A stretch of DNA of 9,063 nt from Methylococcaceae bacterium (GTDB lineage Bacteria; Pseudomonadota; Gammaproteobacteria; Methylococcales; Methylococcaceae). Positions 1-6,998 of the stretch are shown here, piece after piece. The notes below the pieces were generated by a model. The model did no database searches and was not told the DNA's origin. It saw only the letters and a program-made list of their open reading frames with translations. The stretch covers positions 1-9,063 of the forward strand of contig JAJRDJ010000338.1 in NCBI GenBank assembly GCA_028678445.1. The letters are read 5' to 3'. A program made the translations under genes and the position numbers. Every line of letters starts with the position of its first letter. Position 1 is the first letter of the stretch.

Positions 1-192
1 AGAAAAGTCATTGCCCGCCTGCCGGGGATCGAAGACGACCTGGGTCTTGCCGAATTCCTTATCGAACACGGCGGCGTGGCCGTGGTGCCCGGCAGCGCCT
101 TTGGAGCTCCCGGACATATTCGCCTATCGATAGCGACCAGCATGGCCAATCTTGAAAAAGCGATGACCCGCATCGGCGCGGCGCTGGGTTGA
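1..192 (+). CDS. Class I/II pyridoxal-phosphate aminotransferase, C-terminal 63 residues (5' truncated by window)
   Basis: Reading from base 1 gives an open frame to the TGA at 190-192. The peptide contains GVAVVPGSAFGAPGHIRLS, which is typical of the C-terminal small domain of aspartate/aromatic-type aminotransferases. In this family the arginine of 'hIRLS' binds the substrate alpha-carboxylate. The end (ANLEKAMTRIGAAL) matches the usual terminal helix, so the 3' end looks intact. The PLP lysine and N-terminal domain lie outside the window, so substrate specificity cannot be judged. An intrinsic terminator follows within 60 bp, so this is probably the last gene of its transcript and is unrelated to the arsenic operon. 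Confidence 0.88.
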   Translation, partial: RKVIARLPGIEDDLGLAEFLIEHGGVAVVPGSAFGAPGHIRLSIATSMANLEKAMTRIGAALG

Positions 193-198
193 GTTAAT

Positions 199-249
199 CC
201 GGACCTTCCCCTCAACAAGCCGGTCTCTGCAGGAAGGGGCCGGTTTTTT
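199..249 (+). terminator. Intrinsic terminator after the aminotransferase gene
   Basis: CCGG (199-202) and CCTTCC (204-209) pair with GGAAGG (232-237) and CCGG (240-243), separated by a small A/GG internal loop. A run of six T (244-249) follows at once. An alternative stem, AAGCCGG (217-223) with CCGGTTT (240-246), would use the same T tract. The position 7 bp after the stop codon fits Rho-independent termination on the + strand. No T run follows on the other strand, so it is not obviously bidirectional. Confidence 0.75.
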
Positions 250-432
250 CCGAATACCGTTGCATGATTTGCGCGAGTTTGACGGGTCCTATCTGCCTGC
301 AGGATGAACGGAGCGTATCATTCGAGACGATCGCTCGATGCAGGTCGGGAGCGCCGTGGTGATTACCTCGCAGGTGACTACCTTGGGTTGGAATGTGAGG
401 ACTGGCCCCCCATAGCCATGCCCACGGCCCTC

Positions 433-1266
433 TCAGAACAGATATCCGAGCGATACGATCGCGGCATTGCGGATTTGCGAGTCTCCCCACAAGTCGAATT
501 CGTAACCGACGGCGAGCGAATAATGATCCAGGAACACTCGCCCCACTTCCAAAGCCAGCAGGGCAGAATCGCCCCAGTCGTCGGGCTCGTCGAAATTCAC
601 CGTCCAATCGCCGCGCACGTAGCTGTTATCCGACAACAGGTAGACCAGGCCCACTTTGCCGACTATGCCGCTGATGCGGGGACTGTCCTCCCCTCCGAAA
701 ATGGAGCGGCGGTATTCGAGAAACGGCAGCAACAAGAAACCCTGTTCCAGAAAGGTATACACAACGGTGCCAAGCGAAGCGTGCCACTGCGTGACGCCCT
801 CGCCGGCGACGAGCTGTTCATTGCCGGTCGGCAGGTCGATACGCAAATCCACAAGACCGTTAAACGCCGCGGATTGGTAGAAGATATAGGCCCCTGACAG
901 ATAAATGTCGCCAAGCTCAAACTCATCCCTGTCATCGGGTCCATTGGACAGAACCGGGATCCCAGTCTCGAAACGGGTCCGCTGACTCAGCGGCATTTCC
1001 AAGGTCGGAACCCACTCGATGAGGGTATGATGGTCACCCTCGCCATGCTCGATGGCCATGTCGACGCGGAACTCCCGGAGGAATGCGCTGGGGTCGTTCA
1101 CTTGCTCCGCGACTGACTCGTCCGCCACGCCCCCCGAAGCTCTCCGTCCACCCCCTTTCGTCCGCTTCGCGGGACCCGCCATACAGTCATCCATGCAGCC
1201 GAAAGCGATCGCCGTTAACAGAAAGGTACAAATCGCGAGCCGCTGGAACGAGGTTCGACGAAGCAA
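433..1266 (-). CDS. Exported outer-membrane beta-barrel protein, transporter / MetA-pathway-like
   Basis: The 277-residue protein has an N-terminal signal (basic MLRRTSFQR, then hydrophobic LAICTFLLTAIAFG at about 11-24) and a polar, low-complexity linker (KRTKGGGRRASGG, 34-46). Alternating-hydrophobicity strands follow to the C-terminus, and the last residue is Phe (SLGYLF), the usual outer-membrane assembly signal. Its WVPTLEMPL, FELGDIYLSGAY and RIDLPTGNE segments resemble the family annotated as 'transporter' or phenol-degradation meta-pathway outer-membrane protein. Substrate is unknown. The start is TTG at 1266 with GGAG nine bases upstream; no ATG lies in frame nearby. An AFGC stretch (21-24) is a poor lipobox, so a lipoprotein is possible but less likely. 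EHGEGDHH (73-80) is an unusual acidic/His patch just inside the barrel start. The gene is monocistronic. Confidence 0.72.
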   Translation of the reverse strand: MLRRTSFQRLAICTFLLTAIAFGCMDDCMAGPAKRTKGGGRRASGGVADESVAEQVNDPSAFLREFRVDMAIEHGEGDHHTLIEWVPTLEMPLSQRTRFETGIPVLSNGPDDRDEFELGDIYLSGAYIFYQSAAFNGLVDLRIDLPTGNEQLVAGEGVTQWHASLGTVVYTFLEQGFLLLPFLEYRRSIFGGEDSPRISGIVGKVGLVYLLSDNSYVRGDWTVNFDEPDDWGDSALLALEVGRVFLDHYSLAVGYEFDLWGDSQIRNAAIVSLGYLF

Positions 1267-1300
1267 AATGGCTGACTCCAGGCCGGGGACGAGGCCCCAT

Positions 1301-1328
1301 ATTATAGCCGGGTTGTACGCCTAGCCAG
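1301..1328 (-). promoter_or_regulatory. Probable promoter for the outer-membrane protein gene
   Basis: On the minus strand a perfect TATAAT -10 box occupies 1306-1301. A weak -35 (CTGGCT, 1328-1323) lies 16 bp upstream. The predicted start is near 1294, giving a leader of about 28 nt before the TTG start codon. The -10 is strong but the -35 matches only three of six, so an activator or an extended element may be needed. Confidence 0.5.
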
Positions 1329-1492
1329 AGTGCCAGAGAACCAGTCACGGCCTCACCATTTACGCGCCGACTGACCCGTGGCGCAAGATGCCCCTCATAG
1401 ACCAGAGAAACCATGGAAGCCGCAGACCGAGCCATGCATCGGCAAGATTGCCCGTCCCGCCCATGAAGTAATGGCATGGCCACAAAGTCTTA

Positions 1493-2400
1493 GAGGCTGT
1501 TAGGAAATCCCCGTTTCAGGCTAGGCGCTCCTACATGATGCGGGTCATGGCGATGTAAACCCAAGCCTCGTCCGTCCGGGTGAGGCGCTCGTAGCGTTCG
1601 TTCAGGTGGCGCGAGGGGTACAGCCAGCTGAGGGTGCGCTCGACCCCCCAGCGCCTTGGCAACAGAACGAAGTTCCGGCTCTCCTTGGGGCGCAACAGCA
1701 CCGACAGGCAGAACCTAAACCGCTCCGCCACCCAGTCCACCACCCGACCTGCATAGCCGCCGTCCATCCAAAACTTCCGCAGCTTCTTACAGCCACCCGG
1801 CAGATGCCCGAGCAGCAGGCGGGCGCCGTCGCGGTCTTGCCGACTGGCGGCGGTCACCGCGACCGCCAGCAACAACTCCAGCGTGTCCCCCCGGAGGTGG
1901 CGCTTGCGCCCCGTTGACCTGCTTGCCGGCGTCGTAGCCCCTAAATCCCTGCACCGCTGTGCCTTTGTGACGCTCTGGCGGTCGAGGCAGGTCGCCGTCT
2001 GGTGCTGGTGCCGTCCGACCCATTGCTGCAGGCGCGAACACAGGGTGTGGTTAAGGCCTTCCCATGCCCAATCGCACGACCAGCAGTAACAGTAGTAGTA
2101 GATCGCGCTCCAGGCCGGGAACTCGCAGGGCAACTGCCGCCCTTGGCAACCCGTCTTAAGCACCTTGAGGATGGCGTTCACCACTTGCCGCAGGCTGACT
2201 TGCCAGGGTCTGTCGACCTTGGAAGTAAGCAACAAGGGCTTCAGGCAACGCCACGCCCCTTCACTATGTTTGCTGGGATAACGCTTCTTCCTTTTTTTGG
2301 TCATGATCTTGCAAAATGCCAGTACGCAAATGCACATCAGCGCATTTTCCAACTAGCCCTGCGAGTGGAATGCGCTGGTGCTATGATAGATGCGGGGCTC
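1493..2400 (-). mobile_element. Degenerate IS5-superfamily insertion sequence (IS427/IS1031-like)
   Basis: This is a compact element of about 908 bp holding one transposase gene. The left end begins GAGGCTGTTAGG, a common IS5-type terminus. The right end, read inward, begins GAGCCCCGC. The two ends share only GAG-C, so the inverted repeat is poor. Both ends are flanked by TA (1491-1492 and 2401-2402), consistent with a TA target duplication. The boundaries are inferred from these ends and the usual 0.8-1 kb size; they could be off by several bases. The element sits 13 bp beyond the acr3 stop codon and about 160 bp upstream of the outer-membrane gene promoter. The transposase is broken, so the copy is probably immobile without help in trans. 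Confidence 0.68.
1531..2304 (-). pseudogene. IS5-family DDE transposase, frame-scrambled and slightly truncated
   Basis: A frame of 257 codons from ATG at 2304 (MTKKRKKRYPS) matches IS5/IS427 transposases: LRQVVNAILKVLKTGCQ, then the first catalytic Asp in TCLDRQSV, the second in WMDGGYAGR, and the Glu in PRRWGVERTLSWL. In the middle the conserved peptide (VQGFRGYDAGKQVNG) is found only in another frame, at 1954-1910. Relative to a functional copy there is thus a -1 shift near 1955 and a +1 shift near 1909. The frame stays open but the 15-residue segment after the first Asp is nonsense. The frame ends at a TAG (1531-1533), after which ERLA and TGA follow in frame, matching the usual MLRRLA end; the last few residues have been lost. 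An in-frame ATG at 2352 gives a 16-residue longer protein that does not look like the family. No clear promoter or strong RBS. Confidence 0.78.
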
Positions 2401-2413
2401 TAACTAAAAGTGG

Positions 2414-3652
2414 TTACTGCTGTAGTTCTTCCGCCACCTGCAACGACTGCTGTACACAGCGGGGGCAATAATAGACTTCCTGATGCGCCAGCCGGGCCTG
2501 GAATAGCGGGCCGGCATTTCCCTCTTGCCCGCAGGCCACACAACGAAGGGGCGTGAAGAATTTCTTGCGGAAATGGAGCGCGACGCTGACCAGTCCGATC
2601 AGCACCGGAACCTCTACCAGAGGACCAATGACGGCGGCAAAGGCTTGCCCCGATTGCAGGCCGAAGACGGCCACGGCCACGGCAATGGCCAACTCGAAGT
2701 TGTTGCTGGCCGCGGTAAACGACAGTGTGGAGCTGATGCGGTACCCGGCTCCGGCTTTGGCTGACATATAAAATGTCACCAGGAACATGATGACGAAATA
2801 AATCACCAGGGGAATGGCGATGCGCAGCACATCCAGGGGCAGTTGCACGATGTATTCGCCCTTGAGGGAGAACATCACCAGGATGGTGAACAGCAAGGCG
2901 ATGAGCGTAATGGGGCTGATGGCGGGGATAAATTTGGCTTCATACCACTCGGGCCCTTTTTGCCGAACCAGGACAAAGCGGGTGAGCATGCCGCCGAAAA
3001 AGGGAATGCCCAGGTAGATCAGCACGCTTTCGGCGACCTGCAGCATGGTAATTCGGACTTCAAGGCCTGAAGCAATGCCCAACCAATCAGGCAGCACGGT
3101 CACGAAAAGATAGGCGTAGACCGAGAAGAACAGCATCTGGAAGATGGAATTGAAAGCCACGAGACCGGCGCAATATTCCGTGTCGCCTTCCGCCAGATCA
3201 TTCCACACCAGCACCATGGCGATACAGCGGGCCAGGCCGATGATGATCAGGCCAACCATATATTCGGGATAGTCGCGCAGGAACAGGACCGCCAGCGCGA
3301 ACATCAGAACCGGACCGATGATCCAGTTCTGGATCAGGGAGAGCGACAGCACCTTGACGTTCTTGAAGACCTTGGGCAATTCCTCGTAACGCACCTTGGC
3401 CAGAGGCGGATACATCATCAGGATCAGGCCGATGGCAATGGGGATGGAGGTGGTCCCTACCTGGAAATGCGTCATCCAAGTGGTAAAGCTGGGGATGAAA
3501 TTGCCCAGGGCGACGCCACCCGCCATCGACATAAAAATCCACAGCGTCAGAAACCGCGAGACGAACCCCAATCGCTTGGGAGCCTCATGCGCTGGGACCA
3601 GTCCTGAAGGACGGGTAGCCTGGCCGGGTGGGTGAATTTTGGGTGTGCTCAC
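2414..3652 (-). CDS. acr3: Acr3-family arsenite efflux carrier with a C-terminal zinc-ribbon-like tail
   Basis: A 412-residue inner-membrane carrier that exports As(III) (and possibly Sb(III)). Residues about 30-365 form the Acr3 body with some ten hydrophobic segments. It has the family's conserved Cys143 in GLARCIAMVLVWNDLAEGD and the SNNFELAIAVAVA motif (316-328). A hydrophilic 30-residue N-terminus precedes the first helix. After the last helix (ending about 360) comes a basic stretch and a soluble tail with Cys371-x2-Cys374 and Cys396-x2-Cys399, spaced like a zinc ribbon; ordinary Acr3 proteins stop before this. The start is GTG at 3652 with AGGAG seven bases upstream; an ATG five bases before it is out of frame and meets TGA after one codon. 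It is the last gene of the ars operon, 75 bp after arsC copy 2. ArsA/ArsD upstream suggest it may work as an ATP-coupled pump. Confidence 0.95.
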   Translation of the reverse strand: MSTPKIHPPGQATRPSGLVPAHEAPKRLGFVSRFLTLWIFMSMAGGVALGNFIPSFTTWMTHFQVGTTSIPIAIGLILMMYPPLAKVRYEELPKVFKNVKVLSLSLIQNWIIGPVLMFALAVLFLRDYPEYMVGLIIIGLARCIAMVLVWNDLAEGDTEYCAGLVAFNSIFQMLFFSVYAYLFVTVLPDWLGIASGLEVRITMLQVAESVLIYLGIPFFGGMLTRFVLVRQKGPEWYEAKFIPAISPITLIALLFTILVMFSLKGEYIVQLPLDVLRIAIPLVIYFVIMFLVTFYMSAKAGAGYRISSTLSFTAASNNFELAIAVAVAVFGLQSGQAFAAVIGPLVEVPVLIGLVSVALHFRKKFFTPLRCVACGQEGNAGPLFQARLAHQEVYYCPRCVQQSLQVAEELQQ

Positions 3653-3659
3653 GGCATGA

Positions 3660-3664
3660 CTCCT
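3660..3664 (-). promoter_or_regulatory. Ribosome binding site of acr3
   Basis: AGGAG on the minus strand sits seven bases from the GTG at 3652 but only two bases from the nearby out-of-frame ATG (3657-3655). Spacing therefore supports GTG as the true start. Confidence 0.7.
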
Positions 3665-3727
3665 TTTGCTTGTCAGAGGGTTTTCAGCTTATTCATGATC
3701 TTTGGCCCCTGGTGAGAGTGAGCTCAT

Positions 3728-4213
3728 TCAGTCCTGACCAATGGCCCGGACTTGGCGCTCCAGCCTCAGCTTATCCAGACTTTCATGATTCAGGTGAGTA
3801 AAAATTTTCAGGCGGCGCTCCAGGATTACAAAAGCGCGAAAAAATGCCAGACCGGCTTCATCCCCTGCAACGTGAGCGGGATCGAAGACGCCCCAGTGTG
3901 CCGTCATGGGCTGACCCGGCCATGCGGGACACACCTCTCCGGCGGCGTTGTCGCAAACGGTGATCACGAAATCCATATGGGGTGCGTCAGGGCCGGCAAA
4001 TTCATCCCAACTTTTGCTGCGCAGGCCCGCTGCGGGAATGTCTTGCTTGACAAGCGTGCTGAGTGCCAGCGGATTGACGGTACCCGTGGGGTGACTGCCC
4101 GCGCTGAACGCCCGAAAACGACCATTACCCAAATGATTGAGCAGCGCCTCAGCCATAATGCTGCGGGCTGAATTACCAGTACACAGAAAGAGCACGTTGT
4201 AGCTTAATGGCAT
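3728..4213 (-). CDS. arsC: Arsenate reductase ArsC, LMW-PTP/thioredoxin type (copy 2)
   Basis: A 161-residue cytoplasmic enzyme reducing As(V) to As(III) so that it can be exported. The N-terminus NVLFLCTGNSARS is the phosphatase-type anion loop CX5R with nucleophile Cys11. The resolving cysteines are Cys87 and Cys95 in TVCDNAAGEVC, and the DP of GVFDPAHV supplies the general acid loop. This is the low-molecular-weight tyrosine phosphatase fold, not the glutaredoxin-type ArsC of E. coli plasmids. The ATG at 4213 has GAGAGG eight bases upstream. It lies 56 bp after arsA and 75 bp before acr3. It differs clearly from the other arsC (6497-6988): same motifs but roughly half the residues differ, so it is not a recent tandem duplicate. 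Confidence 0.94.
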   Translation of the reverse strand: MPLSYNVLFLCTGNSARSIMAEALLNHLGNGRFRAFSAGSHPTGTVNPLALSTLVKQDIPAAGLRSKSWDEFAGPDAPHMDFVITVCDNAAGEVCPAWPGQPMTAHWGVFDPAHVAGDEAGLAFFRAFVILERRLKIFTHLNHESLDKLRLERQVRAIGQD

Positions 4214-4269
4214 ACTTCAAACCTCTCGTTTTGGTTGGGATACTCATCTGCTTCAAGACCATGAAGACT

Positions 4270-6072
4270 TTATTGGTCACCTGGCCCAAGCGTATTTTTT
4301 TGCTGGCCTACCAGAGCCAGAAGTCGATCAACCCCGATGGGCTCTTCGTTGAGTACCGGAACGACCGCATACAGTGGGGCATGACGCTTGGCGACGGCGT
4401 CGATTTCCGGTATTTCATTGTGGGCACGTTGCCTGAGTAGTGGCGAACGGGTCTTGGCCGCAGCCAGGCTCTGGTTGATTATCCAGGCCCAGGGTTCGAT
4501 GCCCGCTCTACGCAAATCGGCTTGCAGGCTGGCGGCTTCCATAACGGGCGTGGTTTCCGCCAGCGTGACCAGCAACACTTTGGTCTGCTTGGGGTCTTGT
4601 AGCTGCATCATCGGTGTCACAAAATGCAGGCCGCTGGACCCCATCTGACGGGAAACGTCACGGTGATAGGCGCCCGTTGCGTCCAGTAATAACAGGGTAT
4701 GTCCGGTGGGCGCGGTATCCATGACCACGAACTTTCGGCCGGCTTCACGAATGATGCGAGAAAAAGCCTGGAAGACCGCTATTTCCTCGGTGCAGGGTGA
4801 CTGCAAATCCTCTTCCAGCAGGGCACGACCCGCCTCATCCAGCTTCACTCCCTTGGTTTCCAGCACTCGCTGGCGGTAGCGCTCGGTTTCGGCATGGGGA
4901 TCGATGCGGCTGACGCTGAGGTTGTCCAGCGATCCTTCGAGTGTTTCAGCGAGGTGCGCGGCAGGATCCGAGGTGGTGAGATGGACCGGCAGGCCACGCC
5001 GGGCCAGCTCCACGGCGATAGCCGCCGCTATTGTCGTTTTACCGACACCGCCCTTACCCATCAGCATGACCAGGCCGTGACCATCAGCGGCAATGTCATC
5101 GATCAGTGCGGAGAGGTCAGGTGCCACAACGGCTGCCGTCTCTCCCTCCGCCACCGCAGGCGCTGGCGGGACCTCCTTGAAGAGCTGATCCAAGGCCGCC
5201 CGACCGACCATATTGAAGGGTTTCAGGGTGACACAATCACAGAACAAGGTACTCAGTACGGCGGGGACAGTGGACAATGCCGCCTGCTCACGCGCATGAA
5301 TCGCCGTCGCCAGAGCATCGTTCGCCGCCTCACTGGCGGGCAGCACCCCGTTGATGACCAGATATTGCTGCGACAAGCCGATGCCGGCGAGTTCCTGATG
5401 GGTACGGGCGACTTCCGCCAGTGTTGACTGTTGGGCGCGGGCCACGAGCATCAGTCGGGTACGGAGAGGGTCAGCCAACGCTGCAACAGCGGCTTTGTAT
5501 TGAGCACGCTGCTTTTCCAGGCCCGCCAAGGGGCCGAGACAGGAAGCGTCCCCTTTGCCCTCATCCAGAAAGCTGTCCCAGGCGCCCGGCAATTGCAACA
5601 GCCGAATGGTATGTCCGGTGGGGGCCGTATCGAAAATGATGTGGTCGTAGATCGCCGTCAGCGCCGCATCGGTAAGTAACGCCGTGAACTCATCAAAAGC
5701 GGCAATCTCGGTAGTACAGGCGCCGGAGAGTTGTTCCTCGATGCCCTTCACCACCGTCTCGGGTAGCACACCCCGCACCGGCCCGACGATACGATCCCGG
5801 TAGGCCTGGGCGGCGGCTTGCGGGTTAATTTCCAGTGCGGACAGGTGGGCCACGGCAGGAATAGCCGTAATCTGATGGCCGATGCGGATGCCAAATACCT
5901 GACCGACGTTGGAGGCGGGATCGGTGCTGACCAGCAGGACGCGCTTCCCGCTGGAGGCCAGTTGCAGCGCGGTGGCACAGGCGATCGAGGTCTTGCCGAC
6001 GCCGCCTTTTCCCGTGAAGAACAGAAACCGGGGCGGCTGCTCAAGAAACTTCATAGGGGTGGTTGCTTCCAT
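4270..6072 (-). CDS. arsA: Arsenite-stimulated pump ATPase ArsA
   Basis: About 600 residues in two homologous halves. Each half has a P-loop: GKGGVGKTS near residue 21, and GKGGVGKTT in the second half. Each also has the DTAPTGHT signature that links ATP hydrolysis to metal binding. The three As(III)/Sb(III)-binding cysteines of E. coli ArsA (C113, C172, C422) are all present, in SGACTTEIAAF, GDASCLGPLAG and SPCTEEIAVF. The family role is to take As(III) from ArsD and energise the membrane carrier. The chosen ATG at 6072 overlaps the arsD stop as TAATG with GGGGAG twelve bases upstream, a typical coupled start. Family alignment equally allows the ATG at 6054 (MKFLEQPP), and an earlier in-frame ATG at 6096 lies inside arsD and is unlikely. 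The linker between halves is slightly long and Ala/Val-rich. Confidence 0.96.
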   Translation of the reverse strand: MEATTPMKFLEQPPRFLFFTGKGGVGKTSIACATALQLASSGKRVLLVSTDPASNVGQVFGIRIGHQITAIPAVAHLSALEINPQAAAQAYRDRIVGPVRGVLPETVVKGIEEQLSGACTTEIAAFDEFTALLTDAALTAIYDHIIFDTAPTGHTIRLLQLPGAWDSFLDEGKGDASCLGPLAGLEKQRAQYKAAVAALADPLRTRLMLVARAQQSTLAEVARTHQELAGIGLSQQYLVINGVLPASEAANDALATAIHAREQAALSTVPAVLSTLFCDCVTLKPFNMVGRAALDQLFKEVPPAPAVAEGETAAVVAPDLSALIDDIAADGHGLVMLMGKGGVGKTTIAAAIAVELARRGLPVHLTTSDPAAHLAETLEGSLDNLSVSRIDPHAETERYRQRVLETKGVKLDEAGRALLEEDLQSPCTEEIAVFQAFSRIIREAGRKFVVMDTAPTGHTLLLLDATGAYHRDVSRQMGSSGLHFVTPMMQLQDPKQTKVLLVTLAETTPVMEAASLQADLRRAGIEPWAWIINQSLAAAKTRSPLLRQRAHNEIPEIDAVAKRHAPLYAVVPVLNEEPIGVDRLLALVGQQKNTLGPGDQ

Positions 6073-6437
6073 TAACCGCAAGAACTCCCCGCGCAACAGC
6101 CGCCGCTCTCCTTGCTGTTATTCGAGGCGGACAAGTCAATCCCTGCCCAGCGTGCCAGTTCCTCGCGCTCAGGATAGCGGCCCGCCATGGCCACTTCGCC
6201 ATCCACCAAGATGAGTGGCAAGGCTTTTTCTCCCGAGCGTTGTAAATACGCTTTGACCGTGGTGTTGACCGCGAAGGCCATCGGTTCTTGCGCTAGGTTA
6301 AAACGCTGGATTTCCGCGCCATTCGCTTTGGCCCAGTCAACATCTGCCGAGAAACTGACCAAGGCCTGATCAACATCGACACCACAGACGCCTGTGCTGC
6401 AGCACAGGGCGGGATCAAATACTTGAATTTTGCTCAT
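6072..6437 (-). CDS. arsD: Arsenic metallochaperone ArsD
   Basis: A 121-residue cytoplasmic protein of canonical size. The As(III)-binding triad Cys12, Cys13 and Cys18 is present in ALCCSTGVC. A C-terminal set, Cys114-Cys115 and Cys120 (GGCCAGSSCG), recalls the accessory vicinal pairs of the R773 protein. The central segment FAVNTTVKAYLQRSGEKALP and the LILVDGEVAMAGRYP region are typical of ArsD's thioredoxin-like fold. It delivers As(III)/Sb(III) to ArsA and raises ArsA's affinity; weak trans-repressor activity is known in the family. ATG at 6437 has a GAGGTGA ribosome site close upstream. The TAA stop shares its last base with the arsA ATG, so ArsD and ArsA are probably translationally coupled. 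Confidence 0.95.
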   Translation of the reverse strand: MSKIQVFDPALCCSTGVCGVDVDQALVSFSADVDWAKANGAEIQRFNLAQEPMAFAVNTTVKAYLQRSGEKALPLILVDGEVAMAGRYPEREELARWAGIDLSASNNSKESGGCCAGSSCG

Positions 6438-6455
6438 GCTTCACCTCTAGAATTA

Positions 6456-6485
6456 GTTAGCCAGAATGTGCTTACCCACACTAAC
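6456..6485 (-). other. Imperfect hairpin between arsC copy 1 and arsD
   Basis: In the 59-bp gap, GTTAG (6456-6460) pairs with CTAAC (6481-6485) and TGTG (6467-6470) with CACA (6477-6480). This gives nine base pairs, a six-base loop and a six-base one-sided bulge. No T run follows on the minus strand, so it is not a normal terminator. It could stabilise or process the mRNA and set different levels for the reductase and ArsDA. It may also be chance. Confidence 0.3.
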
Positions 6486-6496
6486 GGAACCCCGCG

Positions 6497-6988
6497 CTAT
6501 GGCATCTCCTTCCCGATGCGCTCGAGTTCTTCGCTCAATTCAACTCGGCTCATGGTGTCGATGGGCAGTTCAACCAGGCGGGTGATGCGATGTTTCAGGG
6601 TGGCGAAGGTGGCCTCAAAGGCCGCCTCGATGACTTCAGGGGACCCCTCGATATGACCGGGATCGGTGACGCCCCAATGGGTGCGGATGGCGGAACTCAA
6701 GTACACGGGGCAAGCTTCACCAGCGGCCGAGTCACAGACGGCTATCAGGAGATCGAAAGGAATACCCTCAAGGGCTTCCCAGGATTTGCTGGTATACCCC
6801 TCGGTGGGCAGGCCATGGCGAGCCAGGGTAGCCAAAGCGCCCGCATTGATGCGTCCGATAGGCTTGCTTCCGGCGCTGTAGGCTTTGAAACGGCCTGCGC
6901 CCAGATGGTTGACGAGGGCTTCGCCCATGACGCTGCGACAGGAATTGCCCGTGCAAAGGACCAGAACGTTATAAATTTTCTGACTCAT
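6497..6988 (-). CDS. arsC: Arsenate reductase ArsC, LMW-PTP/thioredoxin type (copy 1)
   Basis: A 163-residue cytoplasmic reductase of As(V). The anion-binding loop is Cys12-TGNSC-Arg18, with an extra Cys17 where the other copy has Ala. The redox pair is Cys85 and Cys93 in AVCDSAAGEAC, and GVTDPGHIEG carries the DP acid. The start is the ATG at 6988: MSQKIYNVLVLC aligns with family N-termini, whereas an upstream in-frame ATG at 7144 would add 52 unrelated residues lying inside the arsI gene. The RBS is weak (GAGA about eight bases upstream) and the gap to the preceding stop is 10 bp, so translation is probably coupled to arsI. The C-terminus (ELSEELERIGKEMP) is normal. Confidence 0.94.
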   Translation of the reverse strand: MSQKIYNVLVLCTGNSCRSVMGEALVNHLGAGRFKAYSAGSKPIGRINAGALATLARHGLPTEGYTSKSWEALEGIPFDLLIAVCDSAAGEACPVYLSSAIRTHWGVTDPGHIEGSPEVIEAAFEATFATLKHRITRLVELPIDTMSRVELSEELERIGKEMP

Positions 6989-6998
6989 GAGGCGTCTC

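Noticed and set aside
304..897. A 197-codon plus-strand open frame
   Set aside because: It lies antisense to the outer-membrane protein gene, which has a signal peptide, barrel strands and a terminal Phe. The plus-strand product has no recognisable domain.
1187..1483. A 98-codon minus-strand frame upstream of and overlapping the outer-membrane gene
   Set aside because: It runs through the predicted promoter into the gene in another frame, and has no family resemblance and no clear ribosome site.
4894..5427. A 177-codon plus-strand open frame within arsA
   Set aside because: It is antisense to a very well conserved ATPase; long antisense frames are expected in GC-rich genes.
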